From the NCBI GenBank assembly GCA_914767715.1, contig OU612072.1:22756001-22816000 (forward strand): a stretch of DNA of 60,000 nt. The letters are read 5' to 3'. The DNA comes from Membranipora membranacea (Eukaryota > Bryozoa > Gymnolaemata > Cheilostomatida > Membraniporidae). A program made the position numbers and the translations under genes. Positions 47,801 to 59,562 of this stretch are shown here, one piece after another; within the stretch, counting starts at the first letter, position 1, and each line of letters starts with the position of its first letter. The notes below the pieces were generated by a model that worked only from the letters and a program-made list of their open reading frames with translations, was not told the DNA's origin and did no database searches.

Positions 47801-50800
47801 AGCTAACATCCTATTGTATACATGAGGATAACAGTTTGTAATACAAGGACTCCGATTCGCACATATTATTACAAGATTACCTATTATCTACGTAGGAGAA
47901 TAAATGTCAGCTAGATTCCAGTTTAGACTGTTTAGGGGTGACTTAATGTTAGCTACTGCCAATTAAGGCTAGCTAAAGTGGATGTGTAAATGTTAGCTAG
48001 CAATAATATTCACTATTCAAAGCATAAAAGCGAGATTTTTTCCTCCCTCAAATACCTTACTCATAGCATCTAGCATCTTGCGCCCCTAATTGTAGTACTG
48101 ACCTTACGATGATGGTGATTGGTTGTTTTAGCAGTGCTGGAGGAGGCGGTACTCACCTTACGGTGATGGTGATTGGATGGTTTAGCAGCGCTGGAGGAGG
48201 CGGTACTTACCTTACGATGATGATGATTGGTTGGTTTAGCAGTGCTGGAGGAGGTGGTAGTATTAGATGAGATACTACCGACAGCACTGTCACTGGATGT
48301 GCTACTACCTTCACTTTCTCTGACTAAAATAGAGATATTAGGTAAAGGTCAATGTTTACTGATAACTAACTATACTGCTATTATTCACAGGTGCTACGTT
48401 ATTCACAGCCACTATATGCTACCTTATTCACAGGAGAATGAGGTGGCTCAGTTGGTTGGAGCACCGGTCCTTTAGCATACAAATGTTGGGGTTTGGTTGC
48501 ACCAAGGTGTTCTCCGATCTGCCTGCAAAGAGAGACCAACCCGGCGCGGATATTACGCCTCAGCCCCCTTTTTTAATCAAGTCACTATATTACAGACTTA
48601 GTATAGATCTAAAGTGATCTATGACTAAAATGGAGAGATCAATTCATGGTTTCTGTTTATTGAGAACCAAGTTTACAGCTATTATATATGATATTTTACT
48701 ATAATATTGTCTTAATTGAAGTAGGATACATCTCTGAAGGGCCATCATACACATTAAAAATGTACTGCTTGATAGACTGACTAGCTACATAAAACGCTAA
48801 TATATATACATATATAAATAGATTCAAATCTGTGCTTTTAAGTGTCATCTGTGTGTATTTGGCCCCAACTAAGTGTCACTCAAAAATAAGGAGTCATTTT
48901 ATATGACCCACAAAAAAATCATGTCTTAAATCCTCTTAAATAATCATGTTGGGCATCCTTAACCCAATAGTAATTAATGGTAGATAAAGGAGCCTGACAT
49001 GGTCAGACAACTCCAATGCAATGATTTGCCCTACTGAGTCATTCATATATATGAATCACTCATTGTCCAGGGTTTTTATTGCACAAATGTGTGTATATAT
49101 ATATCGCTGAAGCCACATAATTGTCAGACTTTGAGCATGTTTGGGATTATGAGACTGATAGTCTGCAGTAACGCCTGAGATTGGTATCTTATGAATCCTC
49201 CTGTCAGGAGTAGTTCTATGTGTCAGGCAACAACCTTCCTCTGGCCCCCCCGATGGTTGGCCCTGTTGTGCCAGGCTGCAGTCGGACAAGCGCCAGGAAA
49301 TGGGCCACATCACATATAGTGACGCAAAAGTTGATTGTAATAAGGAGACACCAAACTCCCCCCCCCCCCCAACATAAGACAAGACACCGGAGGGGCACTT
49401 ACTGAGAAGTTCTCTCACATCCACCATATCCAGAGGATTCAGCTCGGCGTACTCAGGGTCCTCAGGCTCGGTGTCTGAGAGAGCTAGTGATGATCTCTGT
49501 GAGGACGGGCCGTACGACTCATCACCCTCACTCACCTACAGCATATTATAAGAAACTAGGTTATAGTGAACAGAAGGGTTACTGATGGCAAAAGAATCTT
49601 CCATCCTGTGTCTGGGGTTTTTTATTGATTATTAAATATCAATTTTCTCTCCACAGCACATGTCGGCTTTTGCCTATTATCTAATTTGTTGAATTTGAAT
49701 AAATTTTTATTTATCATGAACCGATGTGACATCTTCTCTTTCTCAAGTAGTTGGTTTGACAGTGCCAGTAAAATATTTTATGTTTTCAAATCCAGATTCT
49801 GACCTCAGTGAGATTTTTTGCTGCCGCTCCCTCAGTCCCCTCCATACCATCATGGAGCATCATAGCATGCCTGTGTTCTGGACACTGATGTTGCGGGTGG
49901 TACATGTAGCCCCCGGCTCCGCCATTGTGCATCAGCATAGCCTGTCAACGAACACAATTCATTACAGTTCCAATTATCATTAGAAGTTCACTATACATTC
50001 ATAAAAAACACAGACAAATTGGCTTATATCCAAAGAAAGCTATCACATAATTGGAAGCCTGTAATTCATATAGACCACTTTATATTCATAATGATATAGT
50101 CTACCATATGAGGGGAACTTAATCATATTAACCAGTAGTCTTAGCCCCCAAGAATCTTGCCCCCCCTCGTCCGACGGGGGCAAAGTCTGAGAACTATGTA
50201 GGAGTTTGCCCCCCCTCGTCCGACGGCGGCAAAGTCTGAGAACTATGTAGGAGTTTGCTAAAATTGTCTGCTCGTGTAAAATACAAGTACTTAAGAGAGA
50301 GATCTTCTAAATCTGCTGCAATATCTTTTGGGTTTTACTCCTTCCTGAAGAAAGATGATATTCTGTGGGCCAACATTGAAATGTGTGCATCTTTTGTATA
50401 CCATCTACAACTCTAAATATCCCCAGAAGAAGCTAAGGGACAAACGCCAATGTAGTCTGGGCCCTCCAGACCTTTGCCCCCGCCCGATGGCCCCGGTGAG
50501 GGAGTCGCCACTGTCTTTATTTAGTAACCTCGTCACGCGGCTCCTTTTTTTGGTTAGGGGAAAGTAGCTGGGTGACAAGGCTATCTATTAAGTATTAAGT
50601 ATGTTTGCCGTAGCCTGTAATTTGGACATGATGACCTAATGACTGGATTATGGATAACATCTGCAGACAGTGAGATCCAGTCAAATATATCACTCTGACC
50701 TGAGCTGACTTGATATATGGGGTATATATGAGTCTTATAAGGCTTCCTGCACTACAAACTAGCCTAGTGCCATATTATAATGCACAACTAAATGTTCTAA

Positions 50801-53800
50801 ATGTTTGCTATGTCGAGTATTTAGATTTTTAGTGTGTGGTTATATGGTGTTTTTAAGTGAGAGCGCAGTGTCAAAAGTTAATCCATTTTTGGTAAGCAAG
50901 GCTGCCACATTTTCTGAAATGGCAGGTTCAAATCAGAGACAGCAACAGAAGTTCAGGGGCGTGTCTGGGGTGACTGTCCAGCAGGGGTCGAGAGTCTAGG
51001 GGCTCAGACTACAGATGACATGTAGTCAAGTCAAAAATAGATGATATTCTTTGGATTAAGCAAGCCTCAGGCGTTTATGTAAAACAATGTGCTCAAAAAC
51101 TGTCATGTGGACCCTACACAGCCAATGACCGACTAAATAATGCACATTTGGAAGTCTCTGTACTTTGTGACCTCTTGTTTGGATAACGAGATTTACTCAC
51201 ATGATGCTGGAAGAGTTCCCGCTGATGTTGCTCTTGCATGTGGAGGTAAAATTGACGTGATGTAAAACTGTCGACAGGATTGAACTCCGATAGTTGTGTT
51301 TCAGTGCCGAACACATGCATGTATGACTCAACTGTGAAAATATGAGAAAATAGTGATGGTTAAAACAAAGTATAGTATTCGGAATAATGTTAACTTAACC
51401 TATCCAAGTTCCTTATCATGTGTAGTCAATATATCATCTCCCCCCCCCCCACCCCCACAGGTAGAGGGCGGGGTAAGATAGCGGATTGTCGCTAACTAAC
51501 TACTGTATGGAGCCTGTGAACAGAAACTAACAAATCACTCTTAGATAATGTCAATCAGGTACGCCTTGATCAAAGTTGCAAACCAAAATACCCTGAGCCA
51601 CAATAGATTGACAATAAAAAAGCATACACATAAAATAGCATAAAAATTTATTTTTGTAGATAATTTACTAAAGTTATACCAAGTTTAGAGATAGTTGGTT
51701 TCTTTTTGTGCGCCATGTCGCATCTGCTCACAAGTTTATGACCAGTGCAACCTAGCGCACTTTGTTACATCTCCAAACTCAAAGTGTCAAGAATACGACG
51801 GGAACAATACATTATTATCTTAATACCAGGACAATTACAAGTGATATTATCCGACCTAACCAATCATGACTTGTGTAACAAACTCTGAAATAATCAGAAC
51901 TCAGTTCAAAATGCTCAAAACAATACATTGTGGTGGGGAAACTATCCAAATATTCTATTGCCATTATCTAACCGGGATAGATCAATTAGAATATCCCAAA
52001 ACAAAGAACAACCAATCAGTGATCTTGATTACAGAAATAAACCTAGAATAAAATATCAGCCAGTTGATTGTAATCTTGTCTCCCAGCACCTAACCAACAT
52101 ACACAACATGAATAATTGATGCCTATGAGCTCATCCCCGTGACTGTATACCTTTATAGACGTTGACACAGACCCCACAATATGAGCATTCAGCACCCAAC
52201 CTGGTGATACTACACGCCCTCTCTCAAACAATCTTTGCTCAAATACTTCCCTGACACCTAATTTTTGGATTTTTTCAAGTCTTTTACATCTGGAGGACCA
52301 AGTTTCAAATCACTGTGACCAACATTTGAGGAATAATGATCTGAAGTAGAAGTGCTGGCTCAATTGGTAAGAAAACTTTTTATTCAGAAACCTTAACTCA
52401 GCGAGATGCTACAGTCGAGCTAACATTACCGCAATTACTGTACTAAGCCGATCATTGAGTGTGTCTGTTGTTGTTTTCTCCTTATGAAACACTTTTATTG
52501 CGTCTTGTAACTCCCTCCCTATTCAATTGAAGGACATTAACAGGGGGAGGGAGGTGTTGAGTATTTCATAAGGAGAAAACAACAGCAGACACACTCAATT
52601 TCCAGCTTAAAATATAGTCAATGTCATAATGTTAGCTCCGCCATTACGTAATCCTGAAATTGGGATCCCCGAAGAGCAAAGTTTTTCAACCAACAAGTCA
52701 GCACTTCTGTTTCAGGACATTACTTCTCTCAAAATAATCAGAGATTTGAAACTGGGACCTATAAATGCAAAAAGACATAGATAAACAATATATATTAGGT
52801 TAGAGCACCCTCTATAATACCCACATCATTGAAGTGTCTCCTGTATTGGTTGATATCTAAAGGATATATTTTTACTCAAGTGGCAGCAGGTGAGATTTTG
52901 TACAATTCTGTTTGATCAACAAATCCAAGACGTTTTATGTATACTTGTGATCTTATAACTTGTAGATCCCTAATGATATAGTCATCTTGTCTTGTAGATC
53001 TAAGAATATTATTAATATTATTCTTAGATCCACAAGACAAGATGGTTATATCATCAGAGATCTACTGTTAGGGTTACCAAGTGCTCAGATTATCTTTGTC
53101 ACTTTATTAGCCCTTCTATATTAAACCACTGCTGACACAGCTGGGCTTTGCCCAACAGAGCCATAATAATTTGAGCACAGCAGGCTAACTTACTGTCTAC
53201 AGCTCGCCCTCATAGATTTCCACTGGACTGTATCTTACTAGACAGCGAGTCTTCTACCAGAACATCAGACCAAATATTCCTTCTCTTTCTGATCTGAGTC
53301 ACAGCAAATAACGTCAGGATAATAATAACAGTTGAAGTAACGATTTATACATTTAGTGTTGAATCTAAATTAAAGAGATTACTCTGGTTTTACATCTCGG
53401 ACATATCATGATGTCATTTATAGCGGAAGACAGCAAAAGACTGGCTGTTTTTAACAAAACATATTAAATAAACAAGATTCAATTAGCCCCACTTTGGAGT
53501 TGCTTCCCCTTTACTCGATTGACTACAAGAAGGAAGCATGTGATACAAATTCAGACACACTGGATACGAGTGAGCTTTGAGTGCATTTCTCATTGTACCA
53601 ATGTAGTGTTTGATACCAATGTTCGTTAAACATACCGCCATCTTCTAGCAGCTTGAACTTTAAAAGTCAAAACCAATCAAGACTACGTTCAGCTGAATCA
53701 AAAATTTAGAAGCAAGACTTATAAGGTTACTAGAGAGATATTTAGACTATACACATACTACACCTGCATGCTGCCGCCTGTGAGTAGATGATGATGCCGA

Positions 53801-55348
53801 GCCGCTTATTTGGAGTTTTCTCTTCTTACCGCTAATATAACCTCTGTCATCACTCAGCTCCGAGTCTGCATCATCTGAGTCGTGTCCTCCTAACCTGGGA
53901 GTCTCTCTGAATGTGTGAGCTCGTGAACATGGCTCTGAAATAGCGCAACAGATTGAGTAAAGTGGTGAGAAACAATTCAGGGCCTTATATGCTTGACTTT
54001 CTATACTTGACTCATTTTATAACTCCAGAATTTACCTTTTAATTATTGAGGTTCAATCATAACTTTCTAAATGGTACCAACGAAGTTGTAAATTGAATCA
54101 GCACCAGCCAATATGATGAATGATATATTAATTATGACAACCGAAAAAGCCTGGCTTTGGATAGCACTGGTAGAGATAAGATAAGATATTAATAAACTGT
54201 AGCTATCATAAGAGTCAAGGCTTTTGAAAACAATTTAACCTAACAGTATTTTTGGTATGATATTGAAAAGCCAGCGTTGAGTTGGCTGAAAGCGCAACAT
54301 CAGTGGCTCGTATATCAGCAAGCCGACACACTAAACTGTGTCAAAACAACACTGCTTCATACTCAGATTACTCAGATTCCCATAAACCTGATAATAGGAT
54401 GGTTGCTTACAATTCCTCTCCACTCCTAATAATATAATCTTTAGAATTCTTCAACATTACAAGTCAAACCAGAAGTCTATCTATGGTCTAGGACAAATAA
54501 TATGACACGTTTGTGATAGATTGGTAGGGAGGGTTAGTTAAGCAAACATACAGGCATACCATCACAATATGGGCTAACTTAATCATCATCAGATTAGTCT
54601 GTCTCAGGTTAGACAACTGATGCCTCTCTGGGAAATATGTGCGCAATGGATTCTGTATCGCTCAAAGATAGCAAATCGAGGCCTTAATCCCAAAATTGTC
54701 ACCGAACAGGCCCATAATTTGCACAATCTGATTGCCAACAGTATGGAATCAAAACACTCCCTGTTATTGACACTAAACTTCTGCAAATAATTTGCCCATC
54801 AGGTGACAATCCTGAGAATGAAGCTTCTATTAGTCATCGATACAGAATTCAATGAGTGAACATTTCCCTGACTGGCAGCAGTATGTTAAACTTTAATGTG
54901 ACCTGATGACATCATAAGCACACGCTGATGACCGAATCTTACCAACACTGGTCACGTGATATACTATTGCATGTATATCTCTGATCGATAGAGAGTGAAT
55001 TAATTCATTAAGCAAGAGTACCATCACAAGGAATTTGGTGTGACCACCAATGTTCAATTTTATTAACTAGGGGTGGGTACATGTTAGGTACTCATATTAA
55101 ATTGACTCTAACGATCAGAGATACACATGATAATAGCGTAGTCTCAATGTCAGTGTGAATCTTATCTTCCCTTATACTAACCTTTAGGTGCTCTGTAGCT
55201 CATAGCCGGATTATTTGGCCGAGGTAACGGATCTGGAGCGACGTAAGAACTCTTAGAACTGCCGCCATCATCACCTAGCTTTGATCTGTCCGACTTCCTC
55301 GTCACCAGAATCATTTATCTCTCCTTCCTCTACTTCTCCGTCCTCCAT
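38767..55348 (-). CDS. RAPGEF1-like: C3G-type Rap guanine nucleotide exchange factor, copy B, REM exon deleted
   Basis: Minus-strand exons: 55,182-55,348, 53,764-53,904, 53,636-53,692, 51,201-51,331, 49,804-49,941, 49,403-49,535, 48,211-48,323, 47,355-47,439, [REM exon absent], 44,495-44,680, 43,462-43,593, 42,423-42,552, 41,262-41,461, 39,369-39,500 and 38,767-38,890. Phases agree at every junction except across the missing exon, where phase 1 meets an exon expecting phase 2. The catalytic CDC25 domain is complete to IGLILNDMTIIRVGNTSNLA and FLDNFSDHNS...KEIKPSGN, then TGA. The length, roughly 640-680 residues, is much shorter than vertebrate C3G; the CRK-binding proline-rich region is missing or lies in unseen exons. 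It also has an extra base in the first exon and TGA at 53,667-53,669, so the upstream exons are either wrong or broken. Confidence 0.75.
39369..39500 (-). CDS. RAPGEF1-like: C3G copy B penultimate exon
   Basis: A 132-nt exon, acceptor cttacag, donor GTAAGT, phase 2-2. It encodes GLILNDMTIIRVGNTSNLAD and FQMRWHLFNVLECLRRF. This is the family segment GLILQDLTFVHLGNPDY...NFxKRWQxFNILDSMRCFQ. The usually conserved FVHLGNP has changed to IIRVGNT. Absent from copy A. Confidence 0.85.
40261..40483. mobile_element. Member of the TCTAGAGTTCTCAGT element family
   Basis: The right end gactgagaactctag matches the 33,317 element. The inner caaagttgagat...aaaggtactc and the inverted gcccagtt/aactgggc arms match 17,961-18,112. 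Adjacent to the 565-bp hairpin. Confidence 0.5.
40537..41101. mobile_element. 565-bp long-hairpin member of the TAGCCTTGTCAC family in a C3G copy B intron
   Basis: Two arms of about 270 bp are inverted copies around a short loop near 40,812-40,830. Ends are TAGCCTTGTCACGCGGCC and GGCCGCGTGACAAGGCTA. Flanks GTGTACCAC (40,528-40,536) and GTGTATCAC (41,102-41,110) form an 8-9-bp duplication with one change. The minus-strand 79-codon ORF in the left arm (40,477-40,716) is mirrored in the right arm and is probably not a gene. It lies in the last-but-two intron of C3G. Confidence 0.8.
41262..41461 (-). CDS. RAPGEF1-like: C3G copy B catalytic exon, intact version of the broken copy A exon
   Basis: A 200-nt exon, phase 0 in and 2 out, donor GTAAGT. 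It encodes HLRKHNNFNSLLALLSALDS, APVSRLDWPRQEKDMISEYF, then TSSFKSYRTALSEAEPPCIP. These are the helical-hairpin residues of the CDC25 domain. The Arg codon CGA at 41,387-41,389 is TGA in copy A, and copy A homology ends at about 41,325, inside this exon. Confidence 0.9.
44019..44077. mobile_element. TAGCCTTGTCAC fold-back element, 59 bp, copy B
   Basis: Orthologous to 18,329-18,387 with the same GGTAGCAT duplication, so the insertion predates the duplication. The left end TAGCCTTATTCACGCGGCC is closer to the family consensus. Confidence 0.75.
44799..44843. mobile_element. TAGCCTTGTCAC family element, copy B only (half remains in copy A)
   Basis: A 45-bp hairpin running from TAGCCTAGTCACACAGC to ACGTGACAAGCTA, flanked by CACCAACC at 44,791-44,798 and 44,845-44,852. 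In copy A only the right half (ACGTGACAAGCTA at about 19,049) survives, so copy A suffered a deletion through the element. Confidence 0.65.
45409..45615 (-). CDS. Intronic 68-residue ORF conserved in both copies (B)
   Basis: Counterpart of 20,722-20,928, same length and start, one residue changed. No family recognised and no splice evidence linking it to C3G. Confidence 0.3.
   Translation of the reverse strand: MLRWRLSNPNAKISIKNLPVLMRDSEIVLDSKVIKQVSFGMKPPYLIGFTFGEREGGESSNIAFQYKI
48103..48323 (-). repeat. C3G exon ending in a 54-bp tandem repeat with three 5' splice sites, copy B
   Basis: Same exon start (48,323) with three donors giving exon ends at 48,211, 48,157 and 48,103, spaced exactly 54 bp. 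Each extra unit would add 18 residues (pattern VSTASSSAAKPxNHHHRK) in frame. Donors read GTAAGT, GTGAGT and GTCAGT. The repeat number differs from copy A (three versus six). Confidence 0.7.
50170..50260. repeat. 57-bp tandem duplication, copy B only
   Basis: The block from gccccccctcgtccgacgg to ctatgtaggagtttg occurs twice in copy B and once in copy A (25,670-25,725). Confidence 0.8.
50525..50583. mobile_element. TAGCCTTGTCAC family element, copy B
   Basis: Orthologue of 25,986-26,044, with left end TAACCTCGTCACGCGGC closer to the consensus. Confidence 0.6.
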
Positions 55349-56250
55349 TGTTTATATGTAAGGGGATCATTGCAAGCAACTCTCCTAAAACAATATTATC
55401 ACAATGTTGGCTATCAGGTATTGCGTTTTACGTTTAGGCCTACGCTATGCGTTGACATTTTTTTTATGGTCTTATCTTATTATGGTAGACAAGTTATAAC
55501 AGTAGACATGATTGCAACTCCCAGCTACAGAGAGGATGTTCAGAACAGAATATATTTTCATTTCAGAATCAGCCAAGTTTGTCGTCTGCAACTCCTCCCT
55601 CCTTCATGGCCCTAGATCTTTAACATGATTCTTTCTATTTTAAAATAGTCTATTAATTAAAATTATGAATGAAGCATGAATTGAATAACCTAAGCCTAGA
55701 ACATGGCCCCAAGAAACAACAATTTCAAAAGATTGCTATTAAAAGTAAGCTTCTTAATGCCTACTGTGGATCTATATAAGTGGTCACTGCTTGCTTAGAT
55801 AATCATTGTTTGTTTTGTAAAATCTGCTACATACAACAACGAATTCACAGAAATCCTCCAGCTAGGGCTAGGCTAGTAGGGAAAGCTACTTATCTCAGAT
55901 CCACCACAATGTCAACCGTAACTGCGCCACGCATATAAATATTTCACTACAATCACCTCACCTCAAGACTGCAGACTGTAGATAGCTCAATTTGGCTAGT
56001 TTTGCAGACAGTGCATGTATTTTTTCTTCACTCCTCACTTATCATTGTCCAGCTTTGACTTTTCATTTTCAATTGCAACACTCTTAGAATAGGAGATAAA
56101 AATAACCCTCACTTTTGGTAACACATGATTTGATTGGCTGCATTATGATATGGAGTATTGGTATAAGTATTCTTGGAGAGAAAAAGTTAGTAGGGCACTC
56201 AGGATTACTTTATTATCACATCATTTGTGGTGACTTTGACATTTGGAATC

Positions 56251-56812
56251 GGGTAACTGTAAATTGCTGAACAGGCTGAACAGACCGAACAGCTGAACAG
56301 AATTTCTCAGACTACTATTTGCTTGATTCTTTACATGATCGGCTAAATTTGCATAAGCATGGACGATTCTTTATATTCTTCTCATTAAATTATTTATTTT
56401 AAGTTTGTATTCACCTTGGTTTCTTTCAATTTTATTCACAGTAAATTATTCGGCATTACACTACTAGTGAATGGATGGAAAGTAGCCCCCCCCCCCCCCC
56501 CCCCCTATAAACAAAGCTTGTGAAGACTGGCTAGATGGAAGGTTGAGCTGGATAATGTTTCTGGTTTCAAATTTCCAGAACACCAGCAGATTTTGTCCGA
56601 ATTGGCACATTGATTGCTTCATTTGCTTGCCCTAAATTGGCTATAATAGGTGCCAACAGGAACTTAGTGACTTATCAAATCATTTGGTTAGGAGGAATGA
56701 GTTGGAGAAGTGATAGTCAACCAGAGAAATTATTACAAATAATAATTTTAGTCTGAGAAATTCTGTTCAGCTGTTCAGTCCGTTCAGCCTGTTCAGCAAT
56801 TTACAGTTACCG
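56251..56812. mobile_element. 562-bp inverted-repeat element with 9-bp target duplication, copy B only
   Basis: Terminal inverted repeats of about 64 bp (GGTAACTGTAAATTGCTGAA onward) with few mismatches, containing repeated GCTGAACAG-type subunits. Flanked by TTTGGAATC at 56,242-56,250 and 56,813-56,821; copy A has the single empty site near 31,554. Long TIRs with a 9-bp duplication suggest a Mutator-like nonautonomous element. It contains a roughly 20-nt C run and no coding capacity. Confidence 0.9.
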
Positions 56813-57135
56813 TTTGGAATCTACTGCTTTAAAGATGGTATGTGCTAGCAATTGCAATTTGATATAGCCCAATATAGAACCAGGCCTATGGAACTAATGC
56901 CTGATAGTCATGAGAATGAAATGATCATGAAGAAAGAAATGTATGAAGCAGTTTTTATTATTTTTACTTGCTAACTAATAACATATTAATTAATTTATAA
57001 ATAGAATTGCTGCCTGCAATTTTGTATAATAATCTTCAACTTGTAGTGCAGTATGAATGGTAATTTGTATAATTCTGCCCTACCCATGTTAGGGTACTTG
57101 TAGTCATGGTGTCACTGACTCAGCATGCTGTCAGC

Positions 57136-57276
57136 CATGGGCCCCTGGGACTTGCATGTCTTTACTTTGCCAATGTCCACTATCAACCACCCAAAAAACA
57201 CCAAAGTTTGGTGTTTTTTGGGTGGTTGATAGTGGACATTGGCAAAGTAAAGACATGCAAGTCCCAGGGGCCCATG
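57136..57276. mobile_element. Perfect 141-bp palindrome with 8-bp target duplication, copy B only
   Basis: Two 70-bp arms, from CATGGGCCCCTGGGACTTGC inward, are exact reverse complements around a single central base at 57,206. Flanks CTGTCAGC at 57,128-57,135 and 57,277-57,284 match. Copy A lacks it near 31,858. No sequence change separates the arms, so it is recent or kept identical. Confidence 0.9.
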
Positions 57277-57631
57277 CTGTCAGCAGGTAGCCACACATTG
57301 ACTGATTTAACTGTGTGCATGATTTTTTATTCAACCACACTTTACCTAAGCTAAGCGCTGACTAACTGACTTGAGTGAGTAGTAGCATGATCACAGAAAG
57401 TAACCCTACTCTCAGTACAGACTAGCCAAATAATAGCTCTCAATAATGTTTGGCTCCTGTGAGCCTGTAAGCATTTATATTGTCGAGGCGTCTTGCATCA
57501 ATCATACACTTTGCGCATGAGCACCCAATCAATTCAGGGCGGTGATCTTTGCACCTTAGCATTTGGATTTATCCAAATGTGAGTTCTCAGACTGAAGAGT
57601 TGCCCTGTTCGCACTGGTCAAACATTAACTT

Positions 57632-59503
57632 TGCAAGGAACACAACATCTTGACAGAAGAAGAAAATGATAGCAGCAAGACAAACAAGAAATTCTGGGCT
57701 TACGTCAAACAGAAAAGATCAGACAACTCTGGAGTTGGCACATTGCGAGTCAACTCGAAACTAATTACGGACCCTACAGAAAAGGCAGAGGCACTAAATA
57801 AACAGTTTCACTCTGTCTTCAACCCTGTCTCCCCATCAGAGCCTGTAAACACCGCTGGCTCCAATGACATGTCAAAGATAAAAAATCTCTGAAAATGGAG
57901 TCCTAGCTTTACTGAAGAAACTCAATCCCTACAAGGCCACAGGACCTGATGACCTCAGCCCTAGACTATTAAAGCAGTTGGCACCAGTATTAGCAGGACC
58001 TTTAACCCATCTCTTTCAGAGATCCCTGGACACCTCAACGATACCATCCGACTGGAGGAAAGCACGAGTCTGTCCAGTCTTCAAAAAAGGAGATAAAGAC
58101 CAGCCTTCTAACTACCGACCCATTAGCCTCACCTGTGTCGCGAGCAAACTACTTGAGCATATCATCACTAGCCAAGTAGCACACCACCTGGAGACTACAG
58201 AGAAACTGACACCAAAACAACATGGATTTCGACCGAAACGATGTTGTGAGTCGCAGCTCATAGAGCTTTTGGCAGATATCTCGGCACTCATGGACCAAGG
58301 GAAAGAAGTTGATGCTTGCTTCTTGGACTTTGCAAAAGCTTTCGACAAGGTTGACCATGTCAAACTTGTCCACAAGCTAAAAAACATCGGAGTCAATAAT
58401 CAAGCCACCAGATGGATTGAGGACTTCCTTTCAAAGAGAACCCAAGTCGTGGTTGTGGATGGCTTTCCTTCCACTCCCTGTAAAGTAACATCAGGAGTTC
58501 CCCAAGGCTCAGTCATTGGGCCCCTACTCTTCACCATCTTCATCAATGACCTCCCTGACTCTGTCAGGTCCAATGTCAGACTATTTGCGGATGACACTGT
58601 CATCTATAACACTGCTGACAATCGAGATAAACTCCAAGAAGACCTCCACACACTAGAGACTTGGGAGAAAGAATGGAAAATGAAATTCAATGCTCTCAAA
58701 TGCGAGCATATCAAGTTCAGCCGAAAACGAGAGCGAGGTGTGAACAATACCTTCACCCTGCACAACATTGACATGCCAAAAGCTACCGGAGTGAAATACC
58801 TAGGAATCAAGTTGGAAAACACACTGAGATGGAATGAAAACAGTACGTTTATCACCAGTAAAGCATCGGGTAGACTTGGCTATGTCAGCAGAACTATCCC
58901 CCCGTCGCTCCCGGACTTGAGAAGTCGGGCCTACAAATATCTGGTACGACCCGTCATTGAGTACTCGAGCACGGTGTGGGATGGAGCTCTGACCAATACT
59001 CAGATAAACTCCATTGAAGCAGTCCAAAGAAGAGCAGCCCGGATGGTGTCCAATGTCAGAAGAACTGATCACACCACCAGCACTACAAAACTTCTGGAGG
59101 ACCTGGAGTGGGACACACTCAAAGACCGGAGGGAGAGAAGAAGGCTCGGCATCTTCCGCGCTATGCACTACAACAAGGTTGCTGTTAACATCACTGACTA
59201 CCTCTCTCCACATCCTACACATGCTGGACAGTCAAGGAAACACCAATCGCAGTATTTTATCCCTCACTGCAATACCAAACTGCACCAGAATAGCTTCTTT
59301 GTGAGCACTGCTAAACTGTGGAACGCCCTACCGATCGGCAGCACCCTCCTCGAGGGACCCCCAGTGGCAGGCTAAGGTTGATGGCGATCGATCTACCAAC
59401 CCTACGTTGCAGACCCGGAACGGAGACGGACAGACGAGATGACATATTGCCACAACCTTCTCACAGAAGTTGGCGATTAACCTTCAAGTACCAAGTAAGT
59501 AAG
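57632..59503 (+). mobile_element. 5'-truncated LINE, copy B only
   Basis: A 1.87-kb insert relative to copy A (empty site near 32,190). It holds only the reverse-transcriptase half of a jockey/CR1-like element: no endonuclease, 5' truncation, and a 3' end of AAGT repeats. No clear target duplication; the two bases GC at the empty site are missing. It lies in the presumed first intron of AP2S1 copy B, in the same orientation as that gene. Confidence 0.9.
57978..59375 (+). CDS. LINE reverse transcriptase (non-LTR)
   Basis: A 465-codon open frame from the first ATG; in reality the frame continues upstream to about 57,890 (SENGVLALLKKLNPYKATGP) and then jumps frame into 57,650-57,892, so one base is gained or lost in the A-rich run near 57,880. 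Catalytic blocks: LDFAKAFDKVDH at residues 116-127, SGVPQGSVIGPLLF at 172-185 and FADDTVIY at 203-210 with both Asp residues. The tail SSTVWDGALTNTQINSIEAV is typical of jockey/CR1-like elements. The polymerase centre is intact, but the element lacks its endonuclease, so it cannot move alone. Much less decayed than the remnant at 14.9 kb. Confidence 0.92.
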   Translation: MAPVLAGPLTHLFQRSLDTSTIPSDWRKARVCPVFKKGDKDQPSNYRPISLTCVASKLLEHIITSQVAHHLETTEKLTPKQHGFRPKRCCESQLIELLADISALMDQGKEVDACFLDFAKAFDKVDHVKLVHKLKNIGVNNQATRWIEDFLSKRTQVVVVDGFPSTPCKVTSGVPQGSVIGPLLFTIFINDLPDSVRSNVRLFADDTVIYNTADNRDKLQEDLHTLETWEKEWKMKFNALKCEHIKFSRKRERGVNNTFTLHNIDMPKATGVKYLGIKLENTLRWNENSTFITSKASGRLGYVSRTIPPSLPDLRSRAYKYLVRPVIEYSSTVWDGALTNTQINSIEAVQRRAARMVSNVRRTDHTTSTTKLLEDLEWDTLKDRRERRRLGIFRAMHYNKVAVNITDYLSPHPTHAGQSRKHQSQYFIPHCNTKLHQNSFFVSTAKLWNALPIGSTLLEGPPVAG

Positions 59504-59562
59504 TATGTGCAAAATGTAAATGTAATAGGTCAATTGGGCCAGTTTGTGACACTGTTGCTGCG

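Noticed and set aside
57131-57354. Two opposing ORFs of 69 and 82 residues
   Set aside because: Both arise from the perfect palindrome, which reads alike on both strands.
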